Made by a program: the position numbers and the translations under genes. From assembly GCA_001800975.1 (NCBI GenBank), contig MGWK01000046.1, forward strand, positions 27,256 through 91,255: a stretch of 64,000 nt of DNA. Reading direction: 5' to 3'. This document shows positions 8,787 through 16,082 of the stretch, one piece after another. Source of the DNA: Flavobacteria bacterium RIFCSPLOWO2_12_FULL_35_11 (GTDB lineage: Bacteria; Bacteroidota; Bacteroidia; Flavobacteriales; Flavobacteriaceae). A model generated the notes under the pieces. The model worked only from the letters and a program-made list of their open reading frames with translations, was not told the DNA's origin and ran no database searches. The stretch's first letter is position 1; every line of letters starts with the position of its first letter.

Positions 8787-9350
8787 TTAGTTGCGTAGCA
8801 CGGTTATTTTACCTTTTTCATTGACCTTCAAAATAGTTGAAGATTTTTCATTCACTTCATTACGCTGCAAATTTACAACATAATCAACGCTATCCAAAAT
8901 GGACTTTTCAATTTCATCAAAACTTTTAGGGGTAGGATTTCCGCTGATATTTGCAGAAGTGGAAACTATAGGTTTTCCGAACATACGAATCAATTCCCTG
9001 CAAAACTCATTTTGCACAATGCGAATAGCCACTGTGTCGTCAGCCGCCACCACGTTTTTGGCCAGTCCAACCGGATTGTCGTAAATAATGGTTGTTGGAT
9101 TTTTTGTTTTTGACAGCAATTCTAAGACTGCTTTTGGAACTTTGGGAATGTATTTTTGAAGCATTTCGAAACTATCAACCAAAATAACCAAACTTTTGCT
9201 CTCTGAACGCTGTTTGATTTCAAAAACCTTGGCAACGGCTTCTTCGGAAGTCGCATCACAGCCAATTCCCCATACCGTATCGGTTGGATAAAGCAATAGC
9301 TTCTGTTGGTTCAATATTTTAAGGCTGTTCTTAATTTCGGCATCCATCAT
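8787..9350 (-). CDS. L-threonylcarbamoyladenylate synthase (Sua5/YciO/YrdC family)
   Basis: At 187 residues this is the short, single-domain YrdC-like form. It has LLYPTDTVWGIGCDA near residue 19, the KQRSESKSL loop near 46 and STSANISGNPTP near 132. The family makes threonylcarbamoyl-AMP from threonine, bicarbonate and ATP for t6A37 modification of ANN-decoding tRNAs. It is the first gene of a tight pair with the CCA-adding enzyme. The partner TsaD/TsaB/TsaE genes are not in the window. Confidence 0.88.
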   Translation of the reverse strand: MMDAEIKNSLKILNQQKLLLYPTDTVWGIGCDATSEEAVAKVFEIKQRSESKSLVILVDSFEMLQKYIPKVPKAVLELLSKTKNPTTIIYDNPVGLAKNVVAADDTVAIRIVQNEFCRELIRMFGKPIVSTSANISGNPTPKSFDEIEKSILDSVDYVVNLQRNEVNEKSSTILKVNEKGKITVLRN

Positions 9351-9389
9351 TCAATAACTCAATTTTAGGTTGTTTTAAATTACGAAAAA

Positions 9390-10235
9390 TTACTTATAAA
9401 GTCCGATAAACTTTTTAAAATCCTTATAATAACAAGCAGACAGTGAACTCAATTTGTTTGAAAAGCTTAGCAATCGCCAGGAATTGTAATTTGAAATCCC
9501 TTTTATTATTTCATCTGCTTTCAATTTGGAAATATGAAATTTACTGATTATTTCAGGATTTACCCTGCCATAACCTTCAAACTTATTTACCTTATTTTTT
9601 GAGTGGATGATGCCCAGCCACAATCTTTTATTTTTTACCCTAACGATATTTTTTTCATATTTCCAGGATCCGTGGCGGCTTCTGAACCAAACGGTTTTAA
9701 AATTATCCTCTTTCTTTTCTATCAGACTTATAAACGGATTGTACAAATGCTTTTGAAAACCCAATCGTATTTTTTCTCCAATTTGAAGCGTATAGCCATC
9801 AATTAAATCAATCGCAAGGTGATTTTGTTTGTCGAAATAACTTTGAATAACATCCACATAATCTTCATGAATGCTGTCGTCATTGTCCAATCTTGATGTA
9901 ATGATATATTTTTCATTGTCCAGCAGTTTGATATTTTTGACGATTTCCGGCAAAAAATTAGGCATTCCGTCTATAAAAAACGGATAGAAATTATCATAAG
10001 ATTTGCGGCATTCTTCCACTTTAATTTTATAGGATTCCGGCGTATTCACATCAAAAAACACCAGCCATTTAAAATTTTGGTTGGACTGGTTTTTTACCGA
10101 ACTGAAGCAAAAATTTTCAAATAAATCAAATCGTTCTTTCAGCCATTCTTCGGTCAGTACCTTTTCCTTGTTTTTTGTGACGGTCCAATCGGTGGCCCTT
10201 AAATTGAATCGCGTAAGAATATAATGCTGAAACAT
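9390..10235 (-). CDS. Putative rhamnosyltransferase-like glycosyltransferase
   Basis: This 281-residue soluble protein fits the 'putative rhamnosyl transferase' family (PF11316). The N-terminus MFQHYILTRFN and the segment FKWLVFFDVNTP are typical, as is a DxD-like acidic motif in SRLDNDDSIHEDY near residue 115. No signal peptide or membrane helix is visible. It follows a CDP-glycerol glycerophosphotransferase-like gene (54-base gap, same strand), so both probably act on a surface polysaccharide. The donor and acceptor are not predictable. Confidence 0.7.
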   Translation of the reverse strand: MFQHYILTRFNLRATDWTVTKNKEKVLTEEWLKERFDLFENFCFSSVKNQSNQNFKWLVFFDVNTPESYKIKVEECRKSYDNFYPFFIDGMPNFLPEIVKNIKLLDNEKYIITSRLDNDDSIHEDYVDVIQSYFDKQNHLAIDLIDGYTLQIGEKIRLGFQKHLYNPFISLIEKKEDNFKTVWFRSRHGSWKYEKNIVRVKNKRLWLGIIHSKNKVNKFEGYGRVNPEIISKFHISKLKADEIIKGISNYNSWRLLSFSNKLSSLSACYYKDFKKFIGLYK

Positions 10236-10289
10236 GGGTTGATTTTGTTATATTTTATTGAAATGTAAGGTCATAAAAACAAACCTGAT

Positions 10290-11330
10290 TTAAAACTTAA
10301 AGTAATTCAGCTTCTTTCTCATTTTAAATTTCCTTAGCAGATTCAGCGGTTTTTTCTTTAAGTAAGACCTGTCTTTCTCTAAAAAAGCCAAAGTTGCATC
10401 CACAATTCTTTTGCTTGATTTTCCATCTCTGTAAGGATGCGTAAATTCAATATATGCATCAATCTCCTTCATCACTTCCTTAGGATACGTAAATGCTTTT
10501 TCTATGATTTTTTCAATATCCTCCACCTTTTCAATATTCATTAAATGAGGCATCGGTTTGGTATTTCTGAAAGTTACCACCGGTTTTCGCTGCAATATGA
10601 ATTCAGGTATGGCCGATGTGGTGTCGGAAAACATCACATCCGCTATTTTTAAAATAGGAATAATATCGGTGGTGTCGAAATACTTCAGATTTTCGTTTTC
10701 CAGATTTTTGAATTTTTCAACAATGGAAGGATCCATCATTGGGTGAAGAATCACCAAAAATTGCCATTTTCCCAAAAGTGACAATCTTTTTATTTCATCA
10801 TAAACTTCAGGGATTTTGGCCAAGCTGTATCGTGTAGTAAAGGTTGAAGAAATAAGCACCGTTGGCTTTTCGTTAATTCTTTGCATCGTATTGGTTTCTT
10901 CAAACAAGGGATCCACTTTTGACCAGCCGGTTTCCACCACTTCAAAATAGCCGTGTTTCTTTTTTAACTCATTAAAAGGACCTGTTGTAGACGGACCCTG
11001 GGTGCAATACAAATCGAAAAATCCCCTGATTCTGAAATGTCCCTTTTTAAAACTCCATTTATTAACCAAAAAACCATGAAAAATTTCAACTTTGATTCCG
11101 GGAAAAAAATGAGGAACCGAATCTGTGGCCACCAAAACAATGTGCGGATTGTAATCCATAACCTCCTGCACTGTTTCCAACAATTCTTCCTCGTCTGTCA
11201 GATACTTTTTTGCGTTTTCAGATTCAGAAAACCATTTTACTTCATAGCCCCTTTCCCTTATTTCTTTTTGAAGCGGTTTGCCAATAGGAATGCTGTATCC
11301 TTGCGAAATATGAATTAAAAATCGTTTCAT
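10290..11330 (-). CDS. CDP-glycerol glycerophosphotransferase family protein
   Basis: The 346-residue protein resembles the catalytic half of teichoic-acid-type polymerases (PF04464). It has a GT-B fold with FHGFLVNKW near residue 85, YCTQGPST near 110 and a conserved C-terminal SDTTSAIPEF motif near 240 (nucleotide-binding Ser/Asp). In Gram-negatives such enzymes are generally thought to transfer polyol phosphates or modify capsule/LPS. A TATCTTTG -7 box lies close upstream. It stands among housekeeping genes (dapD, ruvX) rather than in a full polysaccharide cluster. Confidence 0.78.
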   Translation of the reverse strand: MKRFLIHISQGYSIPIGKPLQKEIRERGYEVKWFSESENAKKYLTDEEELLETVQEVMDYNPHIVLVATDSVPHFFPGIKVEIFHGFLVNKWSFKKGHFRIRGFFDLYCTQGPSTTGPFNELKKKHGYFEVVETGWSKVDPLFEETNTMQRINEKPTVLISSTFTTRYSLAKIPEVYDEIKRLSLLGKWQFLVILHPMMDPSIVEKFKNLENENLKYFDTTDIIPILKIADVMFSDTTSAIPEFILQRKPVVTFRNTKPMPHLMNIEKVEDIEKIIEKAFTYPKEVMKEIDAYIEFTHPYRDGKSSKRIVDATLAFLEKDRSYLKKKPLNLLRKFKMRKKLNYFKF

Positions 11331-11352
11331 TTATGTGGAATAAAATTTTTAA

Positions 11353-11360
11353 CAAAGATA
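11353..11360 (-). promoter_or_regulatory. -7 box of the CDP-glycerol transferase gene
   Basis: Minus-strand TATCTTTG, an exact TAnnTTTG match, 22 bases before the start codon at 11330 and just after the dapD stop codon on the same strand. Confidence 0.5.
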
Positions 11361-11366
11361 TAAAAA

Positions 11367-12182
11367 TTATACCGCCACATCATTTTCTCGAAGCGCATCA
11401 TTTAATGATGTTTTTTTGTCGGTGCTTTCCTTGCGTTGCCCAATAATTAAGGCACAAGGAACCTGATAGTCGCCTGCAGGAAATTTTTTGGTATAACTTC
11501 CCGGAATGACCACAGAGCGCGCCGGAACGTATCCTTTAATAATTTTAGGTTCGCTGCCTGTTACGTCTATTATTTTAGTGGAACCTGTAAGCACCACATT
11601 GGCGCCCAAAACAGCTTCCCTTTCCACGCGAATTCCTTCCACCACAATACAGCGTGAACCCACGAAAACATTGTCTTCAATTATCACTGGCGCTGCCTGT
11701 AAAGGTTCCAAAACGCCGCCAATGCCAACGCCACCGCTCAAATGCACATTTTTGCCAATTTGGGCGCAGCTTCCAACGGTTGCCCAAGTGTCGACCATCG
11801 TGCCTTCATCAATATATGCCCCAATATTTACATAGCTGGGCATTAAAATAGTTCCTGCAGAAATGTAGGAGCCATAACGTGCCACAGCATGTGGCACCAC
11901 GCGGATTCCTTTTTCTTTATAGCCTCTTTTTAAAGGTATTTTATCGTGATATTCAAAAATTCCCACTTCAAAAGTTTCCATTTTTTGAATAGGAAAATAC
12001 AGCACCACGGCTTTTTTTATCCATTCATTTACCTGCCATCCATTTTCTGTTGGTTCCGCAACCCTTAAAACTCCTCTATCCAACAAATCAACAACTTCGC
12101 GAATAGCGTTTTGGGTAATTTCTTCTTTTAACAATTCCCTGTTTTCCCAAGCTTGTGCTATGAGTTCTTTAAGTGCTTTCAT
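11367..12182 (-). CDS. dapD: Tetrahydrodipicolinate N-succinyltransferase
   Basis: The 271-residue enzyme of lysine/meso-diaminopimelate synthesis transfers succinyl from succinyl-CoA to tetrahydrodipicolinate. The N-terminal helical domain (MKALKELIAQAWENRELL) is followed by a left-handed beta-helix of hexapeptide repeats (about residues 100-220, including VGSCAQIGKNVHLSGGVGIGG). I chose ATG 12182 because family members begin there and a -7 box and AAAGGA precede it. The longer frame to 12239 would run through that promoter. Confidence 0.94.
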   Translation of the reverse strand: MKALKELIAQAWENRELLKEEITQNAIREVVDLLDRGVLRVAEPTENGWQVNEWIKKAVVLYFPIQKMETFEVGIFEYHDKIPLKRGYKEKGIRVVPHAVARYGSYISAGTILMPSYVNIGAYIDEGTMVDTWATVGSCAQIGKNVHLSGGVGIGGVLEPLQAAPVIIEDNVFVGSRCIVVEGIRVEREAVLGANVVLTGSTKIIDVTGSEPKIIKGYVPARSVVIPGSYTKKFPAGDYQVPCALIIGQRKESTDKKTSLNDALRENDVAV

Positions 12183-12204
12183 TCCTTTAAATTTCTGTTC
12201 AGCA

Positions 12205-12212
12205 CAAATATA
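12205..12212 (-). promoter_or_regulatory. -7 box of dapD
   Basis: Minus-strand TATATTTG lies 22 bases before ATG 12182. It supports the shorter start and is divergent from the ruvX promoter about 35 bases away. Confidence 0.6.
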
Positions 12213-12245
12213 TTGCTTTAAAAAAAAATTTCCGTCCAAAATACC

Positions 12246-12253
12246 TAAATTTG
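12246..12253 (+). promoter_or_regulatory. -7 box of ruvX
   Basis: TAAATTTG matches TAnnTTTG. The frame's first possible start (TTG at 12251) falls inside this box, so translation must begin further in. Confidence 0.6.
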
Positions 12254-12280
12254 CACAACTTTATTAATTATGTTAACATT

Positions 12281-12697
12281 TTGGCGCGGATTTTAGCTTT
12301 GGATTACGGTGAAAAAAGGACGGGAATCGCCATAACGGACGAATTGCAAATTATTGCTTCCGGGTTGACCACTGTTGAAACAAAAAACATTTTTTCATTT
12401 TTAACAGATTATTTAAAAAAGGAAAAAGTCGAGTTGTTTTTGGTTGGCGAACCCAAACAAATGAACAATGCCGAAAGTGAAAGCGAACAATTTATCAGGC
12501 CATTTGTCGAAAAATTAAGTCTGACGTTCCCTAAAATCCCAATAAAACGCGTGGATGAACGTTTTACTTCAAAAATGGCTTTTCAATCGATGATTGACAG
12601 CGGCTTGAAGAAAAAACAACGGCAAAACAAATCGCTTATTGACGAAATCAGCGCAACGATTATATTGCAGACTTATTTATATTCAGAAAAAAAATGA
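12281..12697 (+). CDS. ruvX: Holliday junction resolvase-like RuvX (YqgF)
   Basis: The protein has the RNase H-like fold of YqgF/RuvX. The N-terminal LALDYGEKRTGIAITD carries the first catalytic Asp, FLVGEPKQMNN follows, and the C-terminal DERFTSKMA and LIDEISATIILQ carry the later acidic residues. It probably processes pre-16S rRNA ends and may resolve junctions. No ATG fits. The TTG at 12281 gives (M)ARILALDYG, 138 residues, matching family length, and lies 27 bases after the -7 box. The stop overlaps the next gene by four bases. Confidence 0.88.
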   Translation: MARILALDYGEKRTGIAITDELQIIASGLTTVETKNIFSFLTDYLKKEKVELFLVGEPKQMNNAESESEQFIRPFVEKLSLTFPKIPIKRVDERFTSKMAFQSMIDSGLKKKQRQNKSLIDEISATIILQTYLYSEKK

Positions 12698-13347
12698 TTC
12701 GGAAAATCAACGTATTTATCAGAAGAAAATTTAGAAGAATTTTCCAGGACCAGCTCTGCAAAAAGGATATTGAACTTTTAAAGAATAAAAAATTCGTCAT
12801 CATTGCAAACAATTGTTGGGGTGGTGAAATTTATAGTTGGTTTAAAAGGCCTTATAATTCGCCATTTGTCGGACTTTATCTTCACGGTCCCTGCTTTGTG
12901 AAATTGCTTTCAAATTTCAACCATTATATGTCCCAGGAATTAAAATTTGTCAATTCCACCGAATATTCAGCCATTGTGCCCAATTATCCGGTAGCGCTGT
13001 TAGACGACGTGGAAATCCACTTTTTGCATTATAAATCGGAAAATGAAGCCCGGGAAAAATGGACCCGCAGAACTTCCAGAATGTTGGAGGAATCCAATTT
13101 GGACAACTATTTTTTTAAAATTTGTGATTTAAATGGCGGATGTGAAAACGTTTTGAAAAAATTCCACAACCTTCCCTTCAGAAATAAAGTATCATTTGGC
13201 GTAAAAAATTATGCCTCGCTAAAAGATAAAAATCACATCAAGATTAAGGAATCGGGCAAAAATAAAGGGCTGCATGTACCGAACGGCGTAAAACTGTTTA
13301 AGCTCACCTTTTTATATTTTGACATTCCAAAATGGTTAACTAATTAA
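12694..13347 (+). CDS. DUF1919 family protein (exopolysaccharide-associated)
   Basis: The 217-residue protein matches DUF1919 (PF08942). IIANNCWGGEIY near residue 36, PFVGLYLHGPCFVKLL near 55, NYPVALLDDVEIHFLHYKSE near 97 and the basic EKWTRR segment near 121 are its conserved blocks. Members occur in capsule and exopolysaccharide loci, and the biochemical role is unknown. ATG overlaps the ruvX stop by four bases (ATGA), indicating translational coupling. It is a third glycan-type gene within 4 kb of housekeeping DNA. Confidence 0.8.
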   Translation: MIRKINVFIRRKFRRIFQDQLCKKDIELLKNKKFVIIANNCWGGEIYSWFKRPYNSPFVGLYLHGPCFVKLLSNFNHYMSQELKFVNSTEYSAIVPNYPVALLDDVEIHFLHYKSENEAREKWTRRTSRMLEESNLDNYFFKICDLNGGCENVLKKFHNLPFRNKVSFGVKNYASLKDKNHIKIKESGKNKGLHVPNGVKLFKLTFLYFDIPKWLTN

Positions 13348-13374
13348 TTTTTCTTTGTTTTAGAAAATCTTTTG

Positions 13375-13382
13375 TAATTTTG
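13375..13382 (+). promoter_or_regulatory. Promoter of def (-33 TTTG at 13354, -7 TAATTTTG)
   Basis: TAATTTTG is preceded by TTTG at 13354-13357 with a 17-base spacer. It overlaps the upstream TTG that would open the frame at 13380, so ATG 13401 is the start. Confidence 0.6.
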
Positions 13383-13400
13383 CAAACCAAAAAAAAGAGT

Positions 13401-13988
13401 ATGATATTACCGATTATAGCTTATGGCGATCCTGTTTTGAGAAAAATGGGAGTTGATATTGACAAAGAGTATCCAAATTTAAATGAACTCATTGAAAATA
13501 TGAAAGAAACCATGATAAATGCCCGCGGCGTCGGATTGGCAGCGCCACAAATTGGCAAAGCTATCAGGCTTTTTATTGTGGACACGTCTCCTTTTGGGGA
13601 AGATGAAGATTTAAGCGACAAAGAGCGCGCCTATTTGGGCAGCTTCAAAAAAATATTTATCAATGCCAAAATCCTTAGTGAAGAAGGAGTTGAATGGGCT
13701 TTTAATGAAGGATGCCTAAGCATTCCGCACATTACGGAAGATGTTTTCAGAAAGGAAAAAATCACCCTTGAATATTTTGATGAAAATTTTGAAAAACACA
13801 CTGAAGTAATTGACGGTATGGCGGCAAGAGTGATACAACATGAATATGACCACATCGAAGGTGTGTTGTTTATTGATAAAATCGCCTCATTAACAAAACG
13901 ACTGATTAAAAAGAAACTGGAAAATATTTCAAAAGGACTTGTAAACACCGATTACAAAATGAAATTTTATACAGTGAAGAAGAAGTAG
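13401..13988 (+). CDS. def: Peptide deformylase
   Basis: The 195-residue metalloenzyme removes the formyl group from nascent N-termini. All three motifs are intact: GVGLAAPQIG near residue 41, EGCLSIP near 109 (metal-ligand Cys) and QHEYDHIEG near 150 (two His ligands and the catalytic Glu). The start ATG 13401 gives the usual MILPIIAYGDPVLRK N-terminus. A promoter lies 18 bases upstream. DUF5606 and MazG genes follow on the same strand. Confidence 0.95.
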   Translation: MILPIIAYGDPVLRKMGVDIDKEYPNLNELIENMKETMINARGVGLAAPQIGKAIRLFIVDTSPFGEDEDLSDKERAYLGSFKKIFINAKILSEEGVEWAFNEGCLSIPHITEDVFRKEKITLEYFDENFEKHTEVIDGMAARVIQHEYDHIEGVLFIDKIASLTKRLIKKKLENISKGLVNTDYKMKFYTVKKK

Positions 13989-14043
13989 AAAACTTTCAAC
14001 TTTTCAACGAATAAAAGATTAAACAGATAATAAAAAATAAAAA

Positions 14044-14463
14044 ATGGAATTAAAAGACATTGTAGCCATCAACGGAAAACCGGGATTGTATGAGATTAAA
14101 GCGCAATCAAAAGGCGGAATCATCGTGGAATCATTAATTGACTCAAAAAGAATTCCCATCACCGTAACGCACAATATTAGTGCCTTGAATGAAATTGCCA
14201 TTTACACTTATGAAGAAGAAATTCCGTTACGCATTGTTTTAAAATCAATTGGCGAAAAAGAAAACGGAAAAGAAGCGTTAAGCCATAAAGAAAACGATAA
14301 AGTACTGACTTCCTATTTCAGGGAAGTTTTGCCAAATTTTGATGAAGAACGTGTTTATACCTCAAACATTAAAAAAATAGTGCAATGGTATAATTTATTG
14401 GCTTCAAAAAATTTCGATTTCGCTGCCATTAAAGAAGTGGAAGAGGAAACCAAAGAAGCCTAA
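14044..14463 (+). CDS. DUF5606 domain protein
   Basis: This 139-residue acidic protein belongs to DUF5606, a family I know mainly from Bacteroidota. The start MELKDIVAINGKPGLYEI resembles a small beta-barrel (SH3-like) domain, and a helical C-terminal half contains VQWYNLLASKNFDF. It has no signal peptide or membrane segment. The function is unknown. It lies between def and mazG; the mazG ATG follows its stop codon directly, so they are probably co-expressed. Confidence 0.8.
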   Translation: MELKDIVAINGKPGLYEIKAQSKGGIIVESLIDSKRIPITVTHNISALNEIAIYTYEEEIPLRIVLKSIGEKENGKEALSHKENDKVLTSYFREVLPNFDEERVYTSNIKKIVQWYNLLASKNFDFAAIKEVEEETKEA

Positions 14464-15246
14464 ATGATGAATACCCGGGAACAACAACTCCAAGCTTTTG
14501 GCCGATTGCTGGATATTATGGACGAGTTGCGCTTAAAATGCCCGTGGGACAAAAAACAAACTTTTGAATCGCTTCGTCATCTAACCATTGAGGAAACTTA
14601 TGAATTGGGTGATGCCATACTGGACAACGACCTTCAAGAAATTAAAAAAGAACTGGGTGATTTAATGCTTCACCTGGTTTTTTATGCAAAAATTGGTTCT
14701 GAAACCAACGATTTCGACATTGGCGATGTCGCCAATTCAATTTCCGAAAAACTGATTCACCGCCATCCGCACATTTATGGCGACGTGGTTGTGAAAGATG
14801 ACGAAGAAGTAAAACAAAACTGGGAAAAATTAAAACTGCAGGAAGGAAAGACTTCCGTTTTGGAAGGCGTTCCAAAAGCGCTTCCCGCCATGGTAAAAGC
14901 CAGCAGAATTCAGGAAAAAGTTGCCGGAGTGGGATTTGACTGGGAAAAACCTGAGCAAGTCTGGGAAAAGGTTCAGGAAGAAATGAATGAATTAAATGCA
15001 GAACTTGTCAAAGGAAATACCGACGCCATAGAATCAGAATTTGGAGATGTCCTGTTTTCGCTGATTAACTATGCGCGATTTATCAAGGTAAATCCGGAAA
15101 ATGCGCTGGAGCGCACCAATAAAAAATTTATCGGCCGCTTTCAGTTTTTGGAAAACGAAGCCAAAAAAATCAACAAGTCACTACACGATATGTCGCTTGC
15201 CGAAATGGACGTATTTTGGAACGAAGCCAAAAAATTAGATAAATAA
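14464..15246 (+). CDS. mazG: Nucleoside triphosphate pyrophosphohydrolase MazG
   Basis: The 260-residue protein has two MazG folds in tandem. The N-terminal one carries LRLKCPWDKKQTFESLRHLTIEE and the EExxE...ExxD metal motif (TIEETYELGD, KKELGDLMLH). The C-terminal one carries EEMNELNAEL and ESEFGDVLFSLINYAR. It hydrolyses (d)NTPs to NMPs and pyrophosphate and so cleans the nucleotide pool. Two adjacent ATGs (14464 and 14467) are possible starts. Confidence 0.93.
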   Translation: MMNTREQQLQAFGRLLDIMDELRLKCPWDKKQTFESLRHLTIEETYELGDAILDNDLQEIKKELGDLMLHLVFYAKIGSETNDFDIGDVANSISEKLIHRHPHIYGDVVVKDDEEVKQNWEKLKLQEGKTSVLEGVPKALPAMVKASRIQEKVAGVGFDWEKPEQVWEKVQEEMNELNAELVKGNTDAIESEFGDVLFSLINYARFIKVNPENALERTNKKFIGRFQFLENEAKKINKSLHDMSLAEMDVFWNEAKKLDK

Positions 15247-15294
15247 CCAACGTTGTTCTCAAAATTTGCTAAATTGGTATTTCAAATTGGTCAA

Positions 15295-16026
15295 ATGGAA
15301 AAAATACTTATTATTACCGGTGGCAGCAAGGGTTTAGGCCTTGGCTTGGCAAAAGAATATCATAAAAACGGCTACAGGGTCATTTCAATTTCAAGAAGCA
15401 AGGCGGAAAAATTATACTTTGAAGAGCAATACCAATGCAATTTAAGCAAAGGCGAAACCATTGAAAGCGCTCTCGCTGAAATATTCTCGCATCTCGACAA
15501 AAATAACACAAAACAGTTGACACTCATCAACAATGCTGGCGATTTGGGGACCGTAAATACCCTTGAAAATTTGACGCCTACAGAAATCAGCTATACCATT
15601 CAGGTAAATTTAACAGCACCTATGATTTTAAGTTCCCAGTTCATTAAATTGTCGAAAGACTGGAACTGCAAAAAGCAAATTTTTAATATTTCATCGGGTG
15701 CCGCAATAAATCCTTACGAAAGCTGGGTGATGTATTGCGCTTCAAAAGCCGGATTGGACATGATGACCAAGGTGGTTTCAAAAGAACAAAAAGAATTGGC
15801 AAACGGCGTTTCCATTGTTTCGATTTATCCTGGAATCGTTGATACCGATATGCAGGAAAAAGCAAGGAATACCCCAAAAGAACACTTTAAAGCGGTACAG
15901 CGGTTCATTGATTTCTATGAACACGGCGATTTATTTTCTCCGGAACAGGTTGCCAAAAAGATTTATCATTTGGATGTTGAAGGCGAATTAAAAAGCGGAA
16001 ATATTTTAGATGTCAGGAATGTATAA
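15295..16026 (+). CDS. SDR family oxidoreductase (sepiapterin-reductase-like)
   Basis: From ATG 15295 the protein is 243 residues: MEKILIITGGSKGLG (nucleotide loop), NNAGDLG near residue 81, a serine in NISSGAA and the YCASKAG catalytic Tyr/Lys near residue 145. The variant NNAGDLG and the long PGIVDTDMQ loop recall the sepiapterin reductase/YueD subgroup. The frame opens 14 codons earlier, but the family N-terminus and the nucleotide-binding loop position favour the ATG. An intrinsic terminator follows the stop. Confidence 0.85.
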   Translation: MEKILIITGGSKGLGLGLAKEYHKNGYRVISISRSKAEKLYFEEQYQCNLSKGETIESALAEIFSHLDKNNTKQLTLINNAGDLGTVNTLENLTPTEISYTIQVNLTAPMILSSQFIKLSKDWNCKKQIFNISSGAAINPYESWVMYCASKAGLDMMTKVVSKEQKELANGVSIVSIYPGIVDTDMQEKARNTPKEHFKAVQRFIDFYEHGDLFSPEQVAKKIYHLDVEGELKSGNILDVRNV

Positions 16027-16061
16027 AAAAAGGCTGCCAAAAATTATGGCAGCCTTTTTTT
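16025..16061. terminator. Bidirectional intrinsic terminator between SDR and lon
   Basis: Stem GGCTGCC/GGCAGCC (16032-16038 with 16048-16054) is flanked by seven A and seven T. It can end transcripts of both convergent genes. Confidence 0.9.
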
Positions 16062-16082
16062 GATGGTATAATTTACAGAAAT

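Noticed and set aside
12183..12239. 19-residue N-terminal extension of DapD
   Set aside because: The extension crosses the dapD -7 box, and DapD proteins start at MKALKELI-like sequences.
12251..12280. Earlier TTG start for ruvX
   Set aside because: The codon lies within the -7 box TAAATTTG and the added residues do not match the family N-terminus.
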